64,000 nt of DNA, from assembly GCA_964636945.1 (NCBI GenBank), contig CAZWVH010000004.1, forward strand, positions 1 to 64,000, given 5' to 3'. This stretch comes from CAZADA01 sp964636945 (GTDB taxonomy: Bacteria; Pseudomonadota; Alphaproteobacteria; Caulobacterales; Maricaulaceae). The position numbers and the translations under genes were made by a program. Shown here in pieces: positions 42,852-53,729 of the stretch. The stretch's first letter is position 1; each line of letters starts with the position of its first letter. Under the pieces are notes generated by a model. That model had not been told where the DNA came from and did no database searches. It saw only the letters and a program-made list of their open reading frames with translations.

Positions 42852-43290
42852 GGCGTTTTTTCTCCACCTCAGCGGCCCGGCGTTCCAGTTCATCGCGGGG
42901 GACATCCTCCACATGCGTTCCGATCCACCACCAATTGCCACACGGATCCATTACGCCGCCATCATGGTCGCCATAGAACTGATCCGCCGGCTCCATCAGC
43001 GCCGTTCCGCCGTGAGCCAGAGCCTTGGCAAACACCGCATCAGCGTCCTCCACCATGACATAAATGAAGGCCGGGCGATGCATGTCGTCATTCACCGCCT
43101 CGCCAAACATGATGGTGCAACCGTCAATGTTCAGTTCCGCGTTCCACACGGTCCCGTCACCATGGCGCAGCGGCTCACGCACAAGTTCGGCGTTAAACAC
43201 ATCCATGGCAAACTGTAGGGCCTTGTCAGCCTCGCGCACCACCACAAAGGTGGATACGGCGCTACGGCCGGGGGCTTTCCAGTGAGTCAT
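42841..43290 (-). CDS. VOC/glyoxalase superfamily protein (PhnB-like)
   Basis: This 149-residue protein has the paired beta-alpha-beta-beta-beta fold of PhnB/YdhR-like glyoxalase homologues: TFVVVREADKALQFAMDVFN at the N-terminus, DGTVWNAELNIDGCTIMFGE in the middle and DHDGGVMDPCGNWWWIGTH near the end. Metal-site residues typical of active glyoxalase I are not clearly present, so the function is unknown. The ATG at 43290 has GAGG at eight bases. Its stop overlaps the DUF1287 start. Confidence 0.87.
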   Translation of the reverse strand: MTHWKAPGRSAVSTFVVVREADKALQFAMDVFNAELVREPLRHGDGTVWNAELNIDGCTIMFGEAVNDDMHRPAFIYVMVEDADAVFAKALAHGGTALMEPADQFYGDHDGGVMDPCGNWWWIGTHVEDVPRDELERRAAEVEKKRRGG

Positions 43291-43400
43291 GACACATTCC
43301 TCAATTGGACTTATCACCCGATTTGCGACCAAGATCGCGCTACGGTCAATGACCGCGTGAGCCCGCCCTATACCACTTCAGTGCAGTTGACTAACCGCCT

Positions 43401-44135
43401 ATGGCCGCCCCATCGACACCATCTCCGCGCTATCTTGTTGTGGGCGCGGGGCGCATGGCCGCCAATCTCATGGCGTATCTGAAAACAACCGATTGCGCTT
43501 TCGCCCAATGGTCGCGACGGGCTGACGGCGAAGCCACTCTGGAGACGGCGACAGAGAGCGCGGATATTGTGCTTTTGGCGGTCAGCGACCGCGTGATCGC
43601 CGAGCTTGCCGAGCGGGTTCACGCAGCCAATTGCGATACGGCCATCGTGCATTTTTCAGCCGTGGTGGATGCGCAGCACGCCGGCGTCCTGCATCCGCCA
43701 ATCGCGTTTCCGCCCGAGCCATTGTCCTCCGATTTCCTGAAATCTATCCCCTTCGTCCAAATCGAGGGCGGCGTGAGATTCGGGGATATCTTTCCCAAAT
43801 GGACCAATCCGGTGTTCACGATCAACGGGGAAGACCGCGCGCTTTACCACGCGATTTTGGTTCTGGCGGGCAATCTGCCGCAACTCTTGTGGTCCAAAGC
43901 CGCCGCCGTCTTGGATCATGAAGCCGGGCTCGACCCCATGGCCATCCTACAGCCCTACATCGCCTCCAACGCCGAGCTGCTCAAAGGTTACCCCGCACCC
44001 ACTTTCGGCGGCCCCGTAGCGCGCCGGGACGAAGTCACAATCGCCGCCAATCTCGCCGCCCTGGACGATTTTCCCGATTTGAACGCGTGTTATGAGCTGT
44101 TGTTAACCCTGGGCTGGCCAGAGCGCGGGGCGTAG
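43401..44135 (+). CDS. DUF2520/Rossmann-like oxidoreductase family protein
   Basis: This 244-residue protein has an N-terminal nucleotide-binding loop (YLVVGAGRMAANLMAYL, about 11-27), followed by the DIVLLAVSDRVIAELA stretch and a helical C-terminal half (AGLDPMAILQPYIASNAELL). This matches the DUF2520/Rossmann-like pair that looks like 6-phosphogluconate or ketopantoate dehydrogenases. Biochemistry is unknown. It is divergent from the VOC operon, and it ends next to an inverted repeat. Confidence 0.8.
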   Translation: MAAPSTPSPRYLVVGAGRMAANLMAYLKTTDCAFAQWSRRADGEATLETATESADIVLLAVSDRVIAELAERVHAANCDTAIVHFSAVVDAQHAGVLHPPIAFPPEPLSSDFLKSIPFVQIEGGVRFGDIFPKWTNPVFTINGEDRALYHAILVLAGNLPQLLWSKAAAVLDHEAGLDPMAILQPYIASNAELLKGYPAPTFGGPVARRDEVTIAANLAALDDFPDLNACYELLLTLGWPERGA

Positions 44136-44137
44136 GG

Positions 44138-44217
44138 CGGGTCAAGCGGAGCCGATCCGCCGTTCTGAGTGTTTGGCGTCTGGCGGCGGGTCCGGCCGCT
44201 TCGCGACATTGACCCGC
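44138..44217. repeat. 80-bp imperfect palindromic element between two convergent genes
   Basis: Outer arms GCGGGTCAA (44138-44146) and TTGACCCGC (44209-44217) match perfectly. The inner parts are also largely complementary, with GCGGAGCCGATCCGCCG on the left against CGGCGGGTCCGGCCGC on the right. The element fills the space between the DUF2520-like gene and the Uma2 gene, so it may serve as a two-way terminator or be a REP-type repeat of this genome. Confidence 0.6.
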
Positions 44218-44218
44218 T

Positions 44219-44806
44219 CTACATTGCCTCGATCATCCGCAGCTTGAGGCTCGGAAAGGCCAGAGGCTGCAAAGCCTCGCGGAACGGAACAACGACCTCG
44301 GATTGAAACGCGCCGTCCTTGGGGTCGCGGAACACATGTGTGCGTTCGCCATTCACGTCGCAGATCCAATAATCACGCACGCCATGCCGGGCATAAAGCG
44401 GGCCCTTGAGGTCGCGGTCCTTGGTAAAGCTGGTGTCGGCGACCTCGATCAGCAAATCCACATCGCGCCCGCGCACAGTCTCCGGATCGAGGTCGATCGG
44501 GTAAACGAAAATATCCGGCATGGTGAATGTGCGCGCTTGTGCGAAGCCCTCAATATAAAGCGTGGCGTCAGAGACTACCCAGTGGGTGTCGCCTAAGGCG
44601 CGCGCCAACGTCATCAATATCCAGCGATGCAGCCGCATGTGTTTGGGATTGTGGGCCTGCATCGGAACGATTTCCCCCTCAAACAGCTCTACCCTTTGGG
44701 TCATGTCGTCGAGCACGCCGGCCGCAAACAACGCACGCACGTCCTCGGCGGTGAAGCCCAGGCGCTCAGGCGATCGCGACGGTTGATTCGTGGTAAATGG
44801 CATCAT
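44219..44806 (-). CDS. Uma2 family restriction endonuclease-like protein
   Basis: This 195-residue protein of the Uma2/DUF820 group has a PD-(D/E)XK nuclease core: LFEGEIVPMQAHNPKHMRLH, TMPDIFVYPID and the active-site strand VDLLIEVADTSFTKDRDLKG near residues 118-137, then YARHGVRDYWICDV. The role in the cell is unknown; they are thought to cut nucleic acids or act in defence and mobility. It stands alone between an inverted repeat and mmsA. Two ATGs in a row at 44806 and 44803 leave the start open by one codon. Confidence 0.9.
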   Translation of the reverse strand: MMPFTTNQPSRSPERLGFTAEDVRALFAAGVLDDMTQRVELFEGEIVPMQAHNPKHMRLHRWILMTLARALGDTHWVVSDATLYIEGFAQARTFTMPDIFVYPIDLDPETVRGRDVDLLIEVADTSFTKDRDLKGPLYARHGVRDYWICDVNGERTHVFRDPKDGAFQSEVVVPFREALQPLAFPSLKLRMIEAM

Positions 44807-44833
44807 TCAAGCCTAGCACATAACCGCCCCAAC

Positions 44834-46378
<1,545 letters not shown>

Positions 46379-46508
46379 AGCGTGTTGTCCTCAGTAAGCG
46401 TTCTGGTCAATTTTGGTCGAATGTGCCATGTCCGCTGGGGTATAGGCCAGCCCTCGTTTGCGACAGCCTGTGCGCGCGGCCAGATCTGTTGGGTGTGAGG
46501 GAATTGAA

Positions 46509-46988
46509 GTGACCAAACATCTCGTCAGCATGTGCATTCTGATTGTGGCGCTGGGATGCGCATTGGGATGCGCATCAGGCGGATCCAAATACGCCGCGCG
46601 CCCATCGGCCGAGAGGCTCCAGTCTGACATCGCGGACGTATTCCAAGCTGAACTGAACGCCTGGCGCGCCGGCGACGTTCAAGGACAGTGGGATGATCCT
46701 GCGCTGCATCGCCGATTGTCGCAGAATCTGGGCGCGAGATTTGATGCGCTCAAAGCGCGCTACGCCACGTCGTTCAAGCCCGATGGTGATGTGGGCGAGC
46801 TGAACGTGAACGACGTATTGATCGAGCCGTTTGGACCGGATTCGGCGGTGACCTATGCCGATTGGCAGTTCCGCATTGGCAATTCTCAGCTTAAGGGGCG
46901 CTCCACCCTGCTGTGGCGGCAAACCGGTATAGAATGGCGGGTGACCCACGACCAGTCTCATCCTGCGCCTCATTTCGATGGTGAATAG
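46509..46988 (+). CDS. Lipoprotein with SnoaL/DUF4440-like domain
   Basis: The 159-residue protein has a lipoprotein signal (MCILIVALGCALGCASGG; lipid cysteine after ALG) and a soluble domain with an NTF2/SnoaL-like pattern (VFQAELNAWRAGDVQGQWDD, LLWRQTGIEWRVTHDQSH). The start is GTG at 46509 with GAGGGA upstream. It is divergent from mmsA and converges with the GNAT-nitrilase gene ten bases away. The function is not known. Confidence 0.75.
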   Translation: MTKHLVSMCILIVALGCALGCASGGSKYAARPSAERLQSDIADVFQAELNAWRAGDVQGQWDDPALHRRLSQNLGARFDALKARYATSFKPDGDVGELNVNDVLIEPFGPDSAVTYADWQFRIGNSQLKGRSTLLWRQTGIEWRVTHDQSHPAPHFDGE

Positions 46989-46998
46989 TCCAGCCGCA

Positions 46999-48585
46999 TT
47001 ACTCTGCGGCCCGCCGGGTGACCAAGGGCAATGCAGCCGCCGACTTGCCCCAACGCACAGTATAGAGGTCGAAACGCCGGTCCTTCAGATTCTGCACCGA
47101 GCCCGACTGTCGCGCCACGAGCAAGTCTGACAACGACAAATCGGCAATCGCAATGGTTTCAGTGTTGGGTGCGGTGTCGGCGGCCACGCCATCGCGGGCG
47201 AAGGGAAAGTCACTGGGCGTGAGAATGCAGCTTTCAGCATAGTGGATGTCCATGTTTTCCACATTGGGCAAATTGCCCACCACGCCAGACAAAATCACAT
47301 AGCACTGGTTTTCCACCGCGCGCGCATGACAACAATAGCGCACACGCAAATAGCCGCGCCGTTCATCGGTGCAGAACGGCACAAACAGCATCACTGCGCC
47401 CTGATCGACCAAATGGCGAGCCAGTTCCGGGAACTCGGAGTCATAGCAAATCATCACGCCAATGGGGCCACAGTCGGTGGGGATGACCGATGCGCTGTCT
47501 CCGCCTTTGATCGTCCACCAAGCGCGCTCGCTGGGCGTGGGATGCAGCTTGTCTTGGGAATAGACCGCGCCGTCACGCAAAAAGATGTAGGAGACATTGC
47601 GAATATCGCCATTGGCGATTTGGGTGGGGTGCGTACCGCCAATAATGTTGATGTTATAGGAGACGGCGAGTTTTTCCATGAATTCGCAAAAGCGGTCCTT
47701 ATAGGCGGCAACTTTGGTGATCGCCTCGCCGGGATCATGAATTTTATCCAGTGATAAAAGTTGTAGAGTAAATAGTTCTGGGAAGACTACAAAATCCGAG
47801 TCGTAATCCGACGCTACGTCGACGAAGTATTCCACCTGTTCTTCAAACTCATCGATGCTCGTGATGCGCCGCATTTGAAACTGCACAGTCGCCACACGCA
47901 CTGTCTTAGGCGGTCGCTTGCTTGACTTTGTTGTGTCGATGTCGGCCGCCTCTGGCGCAAGCGGATTGCGCCAAAACATGTGGGTGGCGTACCCGCGCGA
48001 GGCGGTGTCACTGGGCATGTAATTGGGTAAAACACCGATGGGGTCAAAGCCCTGAGCGAGGTGAAAGTTGATCACTTGGTCATTGATGGATTTGTCCTTG
48101 ACCGCTTCGACATAATCGAAAGGCGACGGATACTGACCGGCGCGCTTGCGATATCCCGGCATCCGGCCGCCAAACACAATGCCCTTAAGCTCCAGATATT
48201 CGCACAATTCCTGGCGGGCTTTGTAGAGGCGCTGACCAATGCGCAAACGCCGGAATTCCGGATGGACCGAGACTTCCATGCCGTAGAGCACATTCCCCTT
48301 AGGATTATGGCGTGAGCCGAATGCGCCGCCCGTGATTTCCGTCCATGAGTGGGGCGCCAACGCCACGTCTTCGTCGATCATGAACGTGGCGCAATAGCCG
48401 ACAATTTTGCCCTCATATTCGGCGATATACTGGCCTTCAGGGAAATTATTGATGTGCCCGCGAATGTGATCGGGCAGATACCCGTCGGTTTTGCCATACA
48501 CTTTGCGGGAAAGTTCCGTAATGCCTGGAACGTCGTCAAAATGCGCATTGCGGATGATCAGTTTGGCGCGTGATCCATTGGTCAT
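46999..48585 (-). CDS. GNAT acetyltransferase fused to a carbon-nitrogen hydrolase
   Basis: This 528-residue protein combines an N-terminal GNAT domain (about 7-205; GNVLYGMEVSVHPEFRRLRI, LYKARQELCEYLELKG) with a C-terminal nitrilase-superfamily amidase (about 225-520). The nitrilase triad is complete: Glu in FVVFPELFTLQ, Lys in DKLHPTPSERAWW and Cys in GVMICYDSEFPEL. Such two-domain proteins are widely distributed, but the substrate is undefined. Its ATG directly follows the TGA of the ABC exporter gene, so the two are coupled. Possibly an acylated amine or amide is processed and exported, which is inference. Confidence 0.92.
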   Translation of the reverse strand: MTNGSRAKLIIRNAHFDDVPGITELSRKVYGKTDGYLPDHIRGHINNFPEGQYIAEYEGKIVGYCATFMIDEDVALAPHSWTEITGGAFGSRHNPKGNVLYGMEVSVHPEFRRLRIGQRLYKARQELCEYLELKGIVFGGRMPGYRKRAGQYPSPFDYVEAVKDKSINDQVINFHLAQGFDPIGVLPNYMPSDTASRGYATHMFWRNPLAPEAADIDTTKSSKRPPKTVRVATVQFQMRRITSIDEFEEQVEYFVDVASDYDSDFVVFPELFTLQLLSLDKIHDPGEAITKVAAYKDRFCEFMEKLAVSYNINIIGGTHPTQIANGDIRNVSYIFLRDGAVYSQDKLHPTPSERAWWTIKGGDSASVIPTDCGPIGVMICYDSEFPELARHLVDQGAVMLFVPFCTDERRGYLRVRYCCHARAVENQCYVILSGVVGNLPNVENMDIHYAESCILTPSDFPFARDGVAADTAPNTETIAIADLSLSDLLVARQSGSVQNLKDRRFDLYTVRWGKSAAALPLVTRRAAE

Positions 48586-50469
48586 TCAAACATCCTCGGT
48601 CAGCGTGGCGTCGGGCGCCCGTTGCGCTTCGATCGCCTCTCCCGCCCTGGCCTGGCTCGCCCACATGCTGGCATAGCGTCCATCAAGCAAAAGCAGTTGG
48701 TCATGGCTGCCCTGCTCAACGACCCGGCCTTCGTCAAGCACAATGATTTTGTCCGCAGCCGCAATGGTGGACAGTCGGTGGGCCACGGCGATCGTCGTGC
48801 GCCCGCGCGCGGCCTCGGCTAGCGCCGACTGCACCATGGTCTCGGTGGCGGTGTCCAATGACGATGTGGCCTCATCAAGCACCAGGATTACCGGATTGGC
48901 CAAGATGGCGCGCGCCACACCCACACGCTGTTTTTCACCGCCCGACAATTTCAGTCCCCGCTCGCCCACTCTGGTGCGCAGGCCTTCAGGCAAACCCTCA
49001 ATGAAGTCGCCAAGCTGAGCGCGCGCGGCGGCGGCCAAAATCTCCTCGTCCGTGGCCTCGGGGCGTGCATAGGCGATGTTAGCCCGCAACGTGTCGTTGA
49101 ACAGCACAACCTCTTGGGGCACCAGTCCCAAGGCGGCGCGCACGCTATGCTGGGTCACATCACGCAAGTCTTGGCCGTCAATGCGTACGCAACCCGAGCT
49201 TGGGTCATAAAATCTGAACAACAGACGCAAAATGGTGGATTTCCCCGCTCCACTCGGACCCACCAACCCCACAAACCCGCCTGCAGGGACAGTGAAGCTG
49301 ACATTATCCAATCCGCTGGCGCGCCCATCATGGGTGAAAGACACATTGTCGAACTGCACTTCGCCGCGATCTGCGTTCAGCGCGACGGCGTCCGGTTGAT
49401 CTTCGATTTCCAAGGGCAGATCAAAGATTCCGAACAACTTCTCAATGTCCACCATCCCCTGTTTGATCTCGCGCCACGCCCAGCCAAGAATGTTCAGTGG
49501 GCGGTAGATATTGAGCATGTTCAAAACCACGAACATGATCTCCCCAGCCCCAAGACTGCCCTGCGCGACGGCGGCGCCCGTCAGCAGCAGCACCACGAGC
49601 AAACCCGAAGTCATGATAAATTCTTGACCCGCGTTCAGCGCGGCCAGAGAACGCATAAACGGAACATACAAGGCATTGTAATGGCTAACGCTTTTGTCGT
49701 AGCGCGCCGTCTCGCGCTCCTCCGCGGCGAAGGCCTTCACGGTCTCAAAGTTAGACAGCGAGTCCACCGCGCGAGCGCGCAATTCAGAATCCGCTTCGTT
49801 CACGGCCCGCCGCTGACGTGTGCGAAACTCCGTCAATTTTACCGTGAAGACGACATAAGCGACCACGGTGATCACGGCGACCAACGCAAAGCTGGGACCC
49901 AGCCGCACCCAAAATGCTCCGGCCACAATGAGCAGCTCGATCAGGGTGGGACCAATGTTGAAAGCCAAAAAGCGGAACAGATAGTCCATACTGCCCGCCC
50001 CGCGCTCAATGATGCGATTAAGGGCTCCGGTACGTCGCGTGAGGTGAAAACGTAGCGATAAGTTTTGAGCGCGCGAGAACGCCTGGGTGGCAATCACGCG
50101 CTGGGCGTCTTGGGTCACGCTCACAAACACCGCATCGCGCAATTGGGGAAAGCCGAAGGACAAAAACCGGGCGCCGGCATAAGCGATGGCCAGCCACAAG
50201 AATGCATCGAATGCGGCGTCCCCGCCGTCCTCCAGCGCATTGACGCCATCAGCAAGGAAGAAGGTCGCCGCCACCGACAAGCCCTTGGCCAAAATCGTGA
50301 GAATCAGGGCGAGCACAATCACCGGCCGCCAACTGGCGAGGTCCTGGCGCAACAGAACGCCGAACAGACGCGACAGCGCTCCAACAAGCGTGGCGCGCCC
50401 CGCGGCGACGTCTTCAAATTGCTCGACCGTGTGTTGCGCCCGCGGGCCCGCCTTTGCCATGTCAGACAC
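48586..50469 (-). CDS. ABC exporter of the Atm1/HMT1 type (fused permease and ATPase)
   Basis: This 627-residue half-transporter has five to six membrane helices in the first half and an ATPase domain with Walker A GLVGPSGAGKSTILRLLF near residue 405, the signature LSGGEKQRVGVARAIL near 515 and Walker B VILVLDEATSSLD near 538. Overall it resembles alphaproteobacterial Atm1-like proteins that move glutathione-linked metal or sulfur compounds. MSDM at a GTG (50469) and an ATG at 50460 are both possible starts. It is followed at once by the GNAT-nitrilase gene. Confidence 0.92.
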   Translation of the reverse strand: MSDMAKAGPRAQHTVEQFEDVAAGRATLVGALSRLFGVLLRQDLASWRPVIVLALILTILAKGLSVAATFFLADGVNALEDGGDAAFDAFLWLAIAYAGARFLSFGFPQLRDAVFVSVTQDAQRVIATQAFSRAQNLSLRFHLTRRTGALNRIIERGAGSMDYLFRFLAFNIGPTLIELLIVAGAFWVRLGPSFALVAVITVVAYVVFTVKLTEFRTRQRRAVNEADSELRARAVDSLSNFETVKAFAAEERETARYDKSVSHYNALYVPFMRSLAALNAGQEFIMTSGLLVVLLLTGAAVAQGSLGAGEIMFVVLNMLNIYRPLNILGWAWREIKQGMVDIEKLFGIFDLPLEIEDQPDAVALNADRGEVQFDNVSFTHDGRASGLDNVSFTVPAGGFVGLVGPSGAGKSTILRLLFRFYDPSSGCVRIDGQDLRDVTQHSVRAALGLVPQEVVLFNDTLRANIAYARPEATDEEILAAAARAQLGDFIEGLPEGLRTRVGERGLKLSGGEKQRVGVARAILANPVILVLDEATSSLDTATETMVQSALAEAARGRTTIAVAHRLSTIAAADKIIVLDEGRVVEQGSHDQLLLLDGRYASMWASQARAGEAIEAQRAPDATLTEDV

Positions 50470-50535
50470 TTGGCGTCTGATTCGCGCAATTGCCAGTTAA
50501 TGGCTCAAGTTTACAGGCGCACTGACCCAGCCTGC

Positions 50536-51588
50536 CTAATTCCCGGTCTCATCGGACAAAGGCACATCGAAAATCTGACCGGGATAGATCAAATCAGGAT
50601 CACGGATCTGATCATCATTGGCGGCGTAGATCACCGTGTATTGCCAGCCTGAGCCGTACAAGCGCCGAGAAATCCGCCACAGCGAATTGCCTGGTTGCAC
50701 CACAATGGTGCGCGCCGCTTCACCGCGACTGGCCGCCGCCTGGGCGTCAGCTTGGGCTGCGGCCACCGCCTCGGGCGAGGCGCGCTCGAACGGGGCGACC
50801 ACCACACCGGTCACCCGGCCCAGCTCATCAAGCTGATCGATCTGCAAATCGTAAACGCCCGGAGCCAGCGCTGATCCAGCGATCAGCGACCACGCGCCGG
50901 TATCGTTGGCCTGGGCGTCGCCGACGATTTTGCCATTGGCCAGAACGCGCACGCGCGATCCGGGCTCAGCGCGGCCGGAGAAGATCACGCTGCCCGCATC
51001 GTCATAATCGACGGCCAGAAGCGCCAGTGGCTGACCGGTGTCCTCCAGCGGCGACTGCAAAACCCGGCTGGCGCCGCCAGCGCTGCCCAGGATCACCAGT
51101 GGTTCGCGGTCGCGCGTTTCGGGAACCGAGACCACCACAACTTGCTCAGAGCGCACCTCTTGACCCGACGGCAGGCGCATGGTGAGGCCGATCTGCACCG
51201 ATCCGACCGGCAATGGATCGGTGAGCACCACCACCCACTCGCCGTTCGAATCAATCTGGGTCTCAGTCAATGGCTCGCCATTGGCGAGAATGATCGCCGT
51301 GGCGCCCGACGCTCCACGTCCCGCCATGGTCGCAGTGCCGCGTGGATCGACGCGCACAATGTCGAAGCTTGGCGGGGCAATGCGCTCCGGCTCCACCGGT
51401 ACTGGCGCAACCTCCTCCACGGGCGCGTTGGCCAGAGCGTCCAAAGTGTCTCCCGCCTCAGCCGCCGCAGGGCGGTCTGGACGGGAACGTTCGGTATCCT
51501 CTCCGCGTAAGAAATACGCGGTTGCCCCCCCGACTAAAATCAGCAGCGCTACCAAAAACGCGATAACGAGCGCGCGACGGTCTTCCAT
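50536..51588 (-). CDS. Membrane-anchored LysM-domain protein
   Basis: The protein of about 350 residues has one N-terminal membrane helix (ALVIAFLVALLILVGGATAYFL, about 6-27), Ig-like beta-rich repeats in the middle (for example TAIILANGEPLTETQIDSNG and VRVLANGKIVGDAQANDTGA) and a C-terminal LysM peptidoglycan-binding domain (VVQPGNSLWRISRRLYGSGW near 297-316, then DLIYPGQIFDVP). It likely links the inner membrane to the cell wall. The ATG at 51588 has GAGGATG upstream; a longer frame to 51639 is not supported. It lies next to gltX. Confidence 0.9.
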   Translation of the reverse strand: MEDRRALVIAFLVALLILVGGATAYFLRGEDTERSRPDRPAAAEAGDTLDALANAPVEEVAPVPVEPERIAPPSFDIVRVDPRGTATMAGRGASGATAIILANGEPLTETQIDSNGEWVVVLTDPLPVGSVQIGLTMRLPSGQEVRSEQVVVVSVPETRDREPLVILGSAGGASRVLQSPLEDTGQPLALLAVDYDDAGSVIFSGRAEPGSRVRVLANGKIVGDAQANDTGAWSLIAGSALAPGVYDLQIDQLDELGRVTGVVVAPFERASPEAVAAAQADAQAAASRGEAARTIVVQPGNSLWRISRRLYGSGWQYTVIYAANDDQIRDPDLIYPGQIFDVPLSDETGN

Positions 51589-51682
51589 GGGGCGTACATC
51601 CTCTGTTGATGGGTTCGACCTCAAACCATGTGTTCGCACTGTACGCCCGCGCGCACTTCAACTCAACGCGAGCCATACAGTC

Positions 51683-53023
51683 TTAAGCGGTTTCTCCACC
51701 CAGCCGGGCGCGAGCTTTTTCTGCGCCAATCAGCGGAAACAGGCGCGCCATATCCGGTCCGCGCGTCTGCCCCGTCAATGCTAGGCGCAATGGCATGAAT
51801 AGGGCCTTACCTTTTGCGCCCGTCTTGTCTTTCACGGCGCTTGTGAATGCGCCCCAGCTTTCGTCCGACAATTGACCTTCAGGCACCAGCTGGGCGGCCG
51901 TATCAGCAAAGGCGCGATCTTCGATCACGGGTGCAATTTCGCCATTGATCACATTTTGCCAGACTTTGGCGTCCGCCAATGTTTCCACATTCTCGCGGAC
52001 AATGGTCCAAAACGCCTCGCCGCCGTCGGCGTTCATCGCCGCCAAGCGGTCACGCACCGTGTCGTAAGCAGCGGCATGCAGCACCTGCGCATTCAACCGC
52101 CGCAGGTCGGCGTCATCAAAGCGCGCGGGCGCCCGGCCGATTTTGTCGAACGCGAATTCGTCCGCCAACACCTCGAAGCTCGTCGCGGGTTCTAAGGGGT
52201 CGGAGGTGCCAATTTTGGCCAGATGCGCCGCCAGCGCGATGGATTCATACCCGGCCTCTCTCAGTTTGCGTAAGGAGAACGGCCCTTCCAGGTCGCGCTT
52301 TGACATTTTTTCGCCATTGGCGCCCACCAACAGAGAGGTATGGGCAAACGCCGGCGCCTCGCTGCCCAAGGCGCGGAAAATCTCAATCTGAGCGCCCGAA
52401 TTGGTGACGTGATCTTCTCCGCGCACAATGTGCGTAATCCCCAACTCCACATCATCCACACAGGACGGCAGCGTATAGAGATACGAGCCATCGGCGCGCA
52501 CCAAAATGGGATCGGAAATCGACGCCGTGTCGATGCTCACCGGCCCGCGCACCAAATCCTCCCACTCCACCGGCTGTTGGCTCAGCTTGAACCGCCAATG
52601 GGGCATGCGGCCTTCAGCGTCCAACTTGGCGCGATCGGCGTCGCTGAGCTTGAGCGCCGCGCGATCATACACAGGCGGCAACCCTTGGGCGCGTTGCAGC
52701 TTACGCTTTCGGTCGAGCTCGTCTTCGGTTTCGTAGCAGGGATAGAGCAAGCCCTCCGCTTTGAGCATGTCCACTGCGGCGTCATATTTATCAAAGCGTT
52801 CCGACTGTTTGATCACATGGTCGATCTGAAATCCGAGCCAGCCCAAATCGCGATGGATAGCGTCTTCAAACTCGGCCTTAGACCGCTCCACATCGGTGTC
52901 ATCAATGCGCAGCACGAATTGACCCCCGGACTTGCGGGCGAACAATTGATTGATCATGGCTGTGCGCGCGTTGCCCACGTGCAGAAGGCCTGTAGGCGAG
53001 GGTGCGAAACGAACTTTGGTCAT
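51683..53023 (-). CDS. gltX: Glutamyl-tRNA synthetase
   Basis: This class I aminoacyl-tRNA synthetase of 446 residues has the HIGH motif as SPTGLLHVGNART (residues 9-21) and the KMSKR motif as GEKMSKRDLEGPF near 237. The HVGN variant and the shorter length correspond to the second GluRS type found in many alphaproteobacteria, which can charge tRNA-Glu and/or tRNA-Gln before transamidation. A second gltX may therefore exist elsewhere in the genome. The zinc-binding insert of E. coli GluRS is not obvious. Confidence 0.95.
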   Translation of the reverse strand: MTKVRFAPSPTGLLHVGNARTAMINQLFARKSGGQFVLRIDDTDVERSKAEFEDAIHRDLGWLGFQIDHVIKQSERFDKYDAAVDMLKAEGLLYPCYETEDELDRKRKLQRAQGLPPVYDRAALKLSDADRAKLDAEGRMPHWRFKLSQQPVEWEDLVRGPVSIDTASISDPILVRADGSYLYTLPSCVDDVELGITHIVRGEDHVTNSGAQIEIFRALGSEAPAFAHTSLLVGANGEKMSKRDLEGPFSLRKLREAGYESIALAAHLAKIGTSDPLEPATSFEVLADEFAFDKIGRAPARFDDADLRRLNAQVLHAAAYDTVRDRLAAMNADGGEAFWTIVRENVETLADAKVWQNVINGEIAPVIEDRAFADTAAQLVPEGQLSDESWGAFTSAVKDKTGAKGKALFMPLRLALTGQTRGPDMARLFPLIGAEKARARLGGETA

Positions 53024-53171
53024 GGGCGCGACTTCTAATCACAGTTCGCGCGCAACGCTAGCGCCTCCGTTACAAATTGCGCTGCGCGGTTGCTTCGTGT
53101 TGGAACGATGATGTGCGATATACGTTCATGTGCTGAGCGTTTTTCATGCCCTTGCCGTGAGAGGTCCAACC

Positions 53172-53729
53172 ATGCCCAAAGTGAGCACAATCACCACGCT
53201 GATCACGTCATTGACATTGGCGTTCGCTCCACCGGCCATGGGTCAGGACGATTCAACCCCGGAGTGGAAACGCCGTAAGGTCGCTTGGCCCGTGACCATG
53301 CGCTCGCTCCAAGCGGCCAGTGCGGATAACTATCCAGCAGCGGCAAGGGCGAAGTTTGCAGCCGTGCAAGTGCCTGTTCTCGCTGCGCCGGATATGACCG
53401 ACGTCGAACGGCAAACGTTTGCTGAATCCGTTTTGGTGCTCGACGATGGCTATGTTGCTGAGTTCCGTCGCGGACCCACCGACATCGTCCTCAATGGCAC
53501 CTTGGCCTATGCGCAAGTTGAAGGCGCGAACCAGCAAAGACGCACCGAAGAATATCTGGTGGAACGCAGCCTTGACGGGCTGAGCGTTCACTTCACGCGC
53601 TATAATGTGGATTACTTGATCGAATTTCGCTGCGCTGAGGCCAGCGGCGAAGACAATGACTGCATTTCTGCAGACGCCGCCAAGGCGTTCAGCCGTGATC
53701 TGATTGTTGTGGGAGGGGCAGGACTTTGA
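53172..53729 (+). CDS. Secreted protein of unknown function
   Basis: This 185-residue protein has a signal peptide (MPKVSTITTLITSLTLAFAP-PAMG, cut near GQDD) and a soluble domain with no family that I recognise. It contains two cysteines near the end (FRCAEASGEDNDC), which could form a disulfide. The ATG at 53172 has GAGAGG upstream. Its stop overlaps the TTG start of the M23 peptidase gene (TTGA), so it is probably co-translated with that cell-wall enzyme and may regulate or assist it. Confidence 0.72.
   Translation: MPKVSTITTLITSLTLAFAPPAMGQDDSTPEWKRRKVAWPVTMRSLQAASADNYPAAARAKFAAVQVPVLAAPDMTDVERQTFAESVLVLDDGYVAEFRRGPTDIVLNGTLAYAQVEGANQQRRTEEYLVERSLDGLSVHFTRYNVDYLIEFRCAEASGEDNDCISADAAKAFSRDLIVVGGAGL

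Noticed and set aside
49114..50055. 313-codon plus frame opposite the ABC exporter
   Set aside because: Antisense shadow; the exporter has all ABC motifs on the minus strand.
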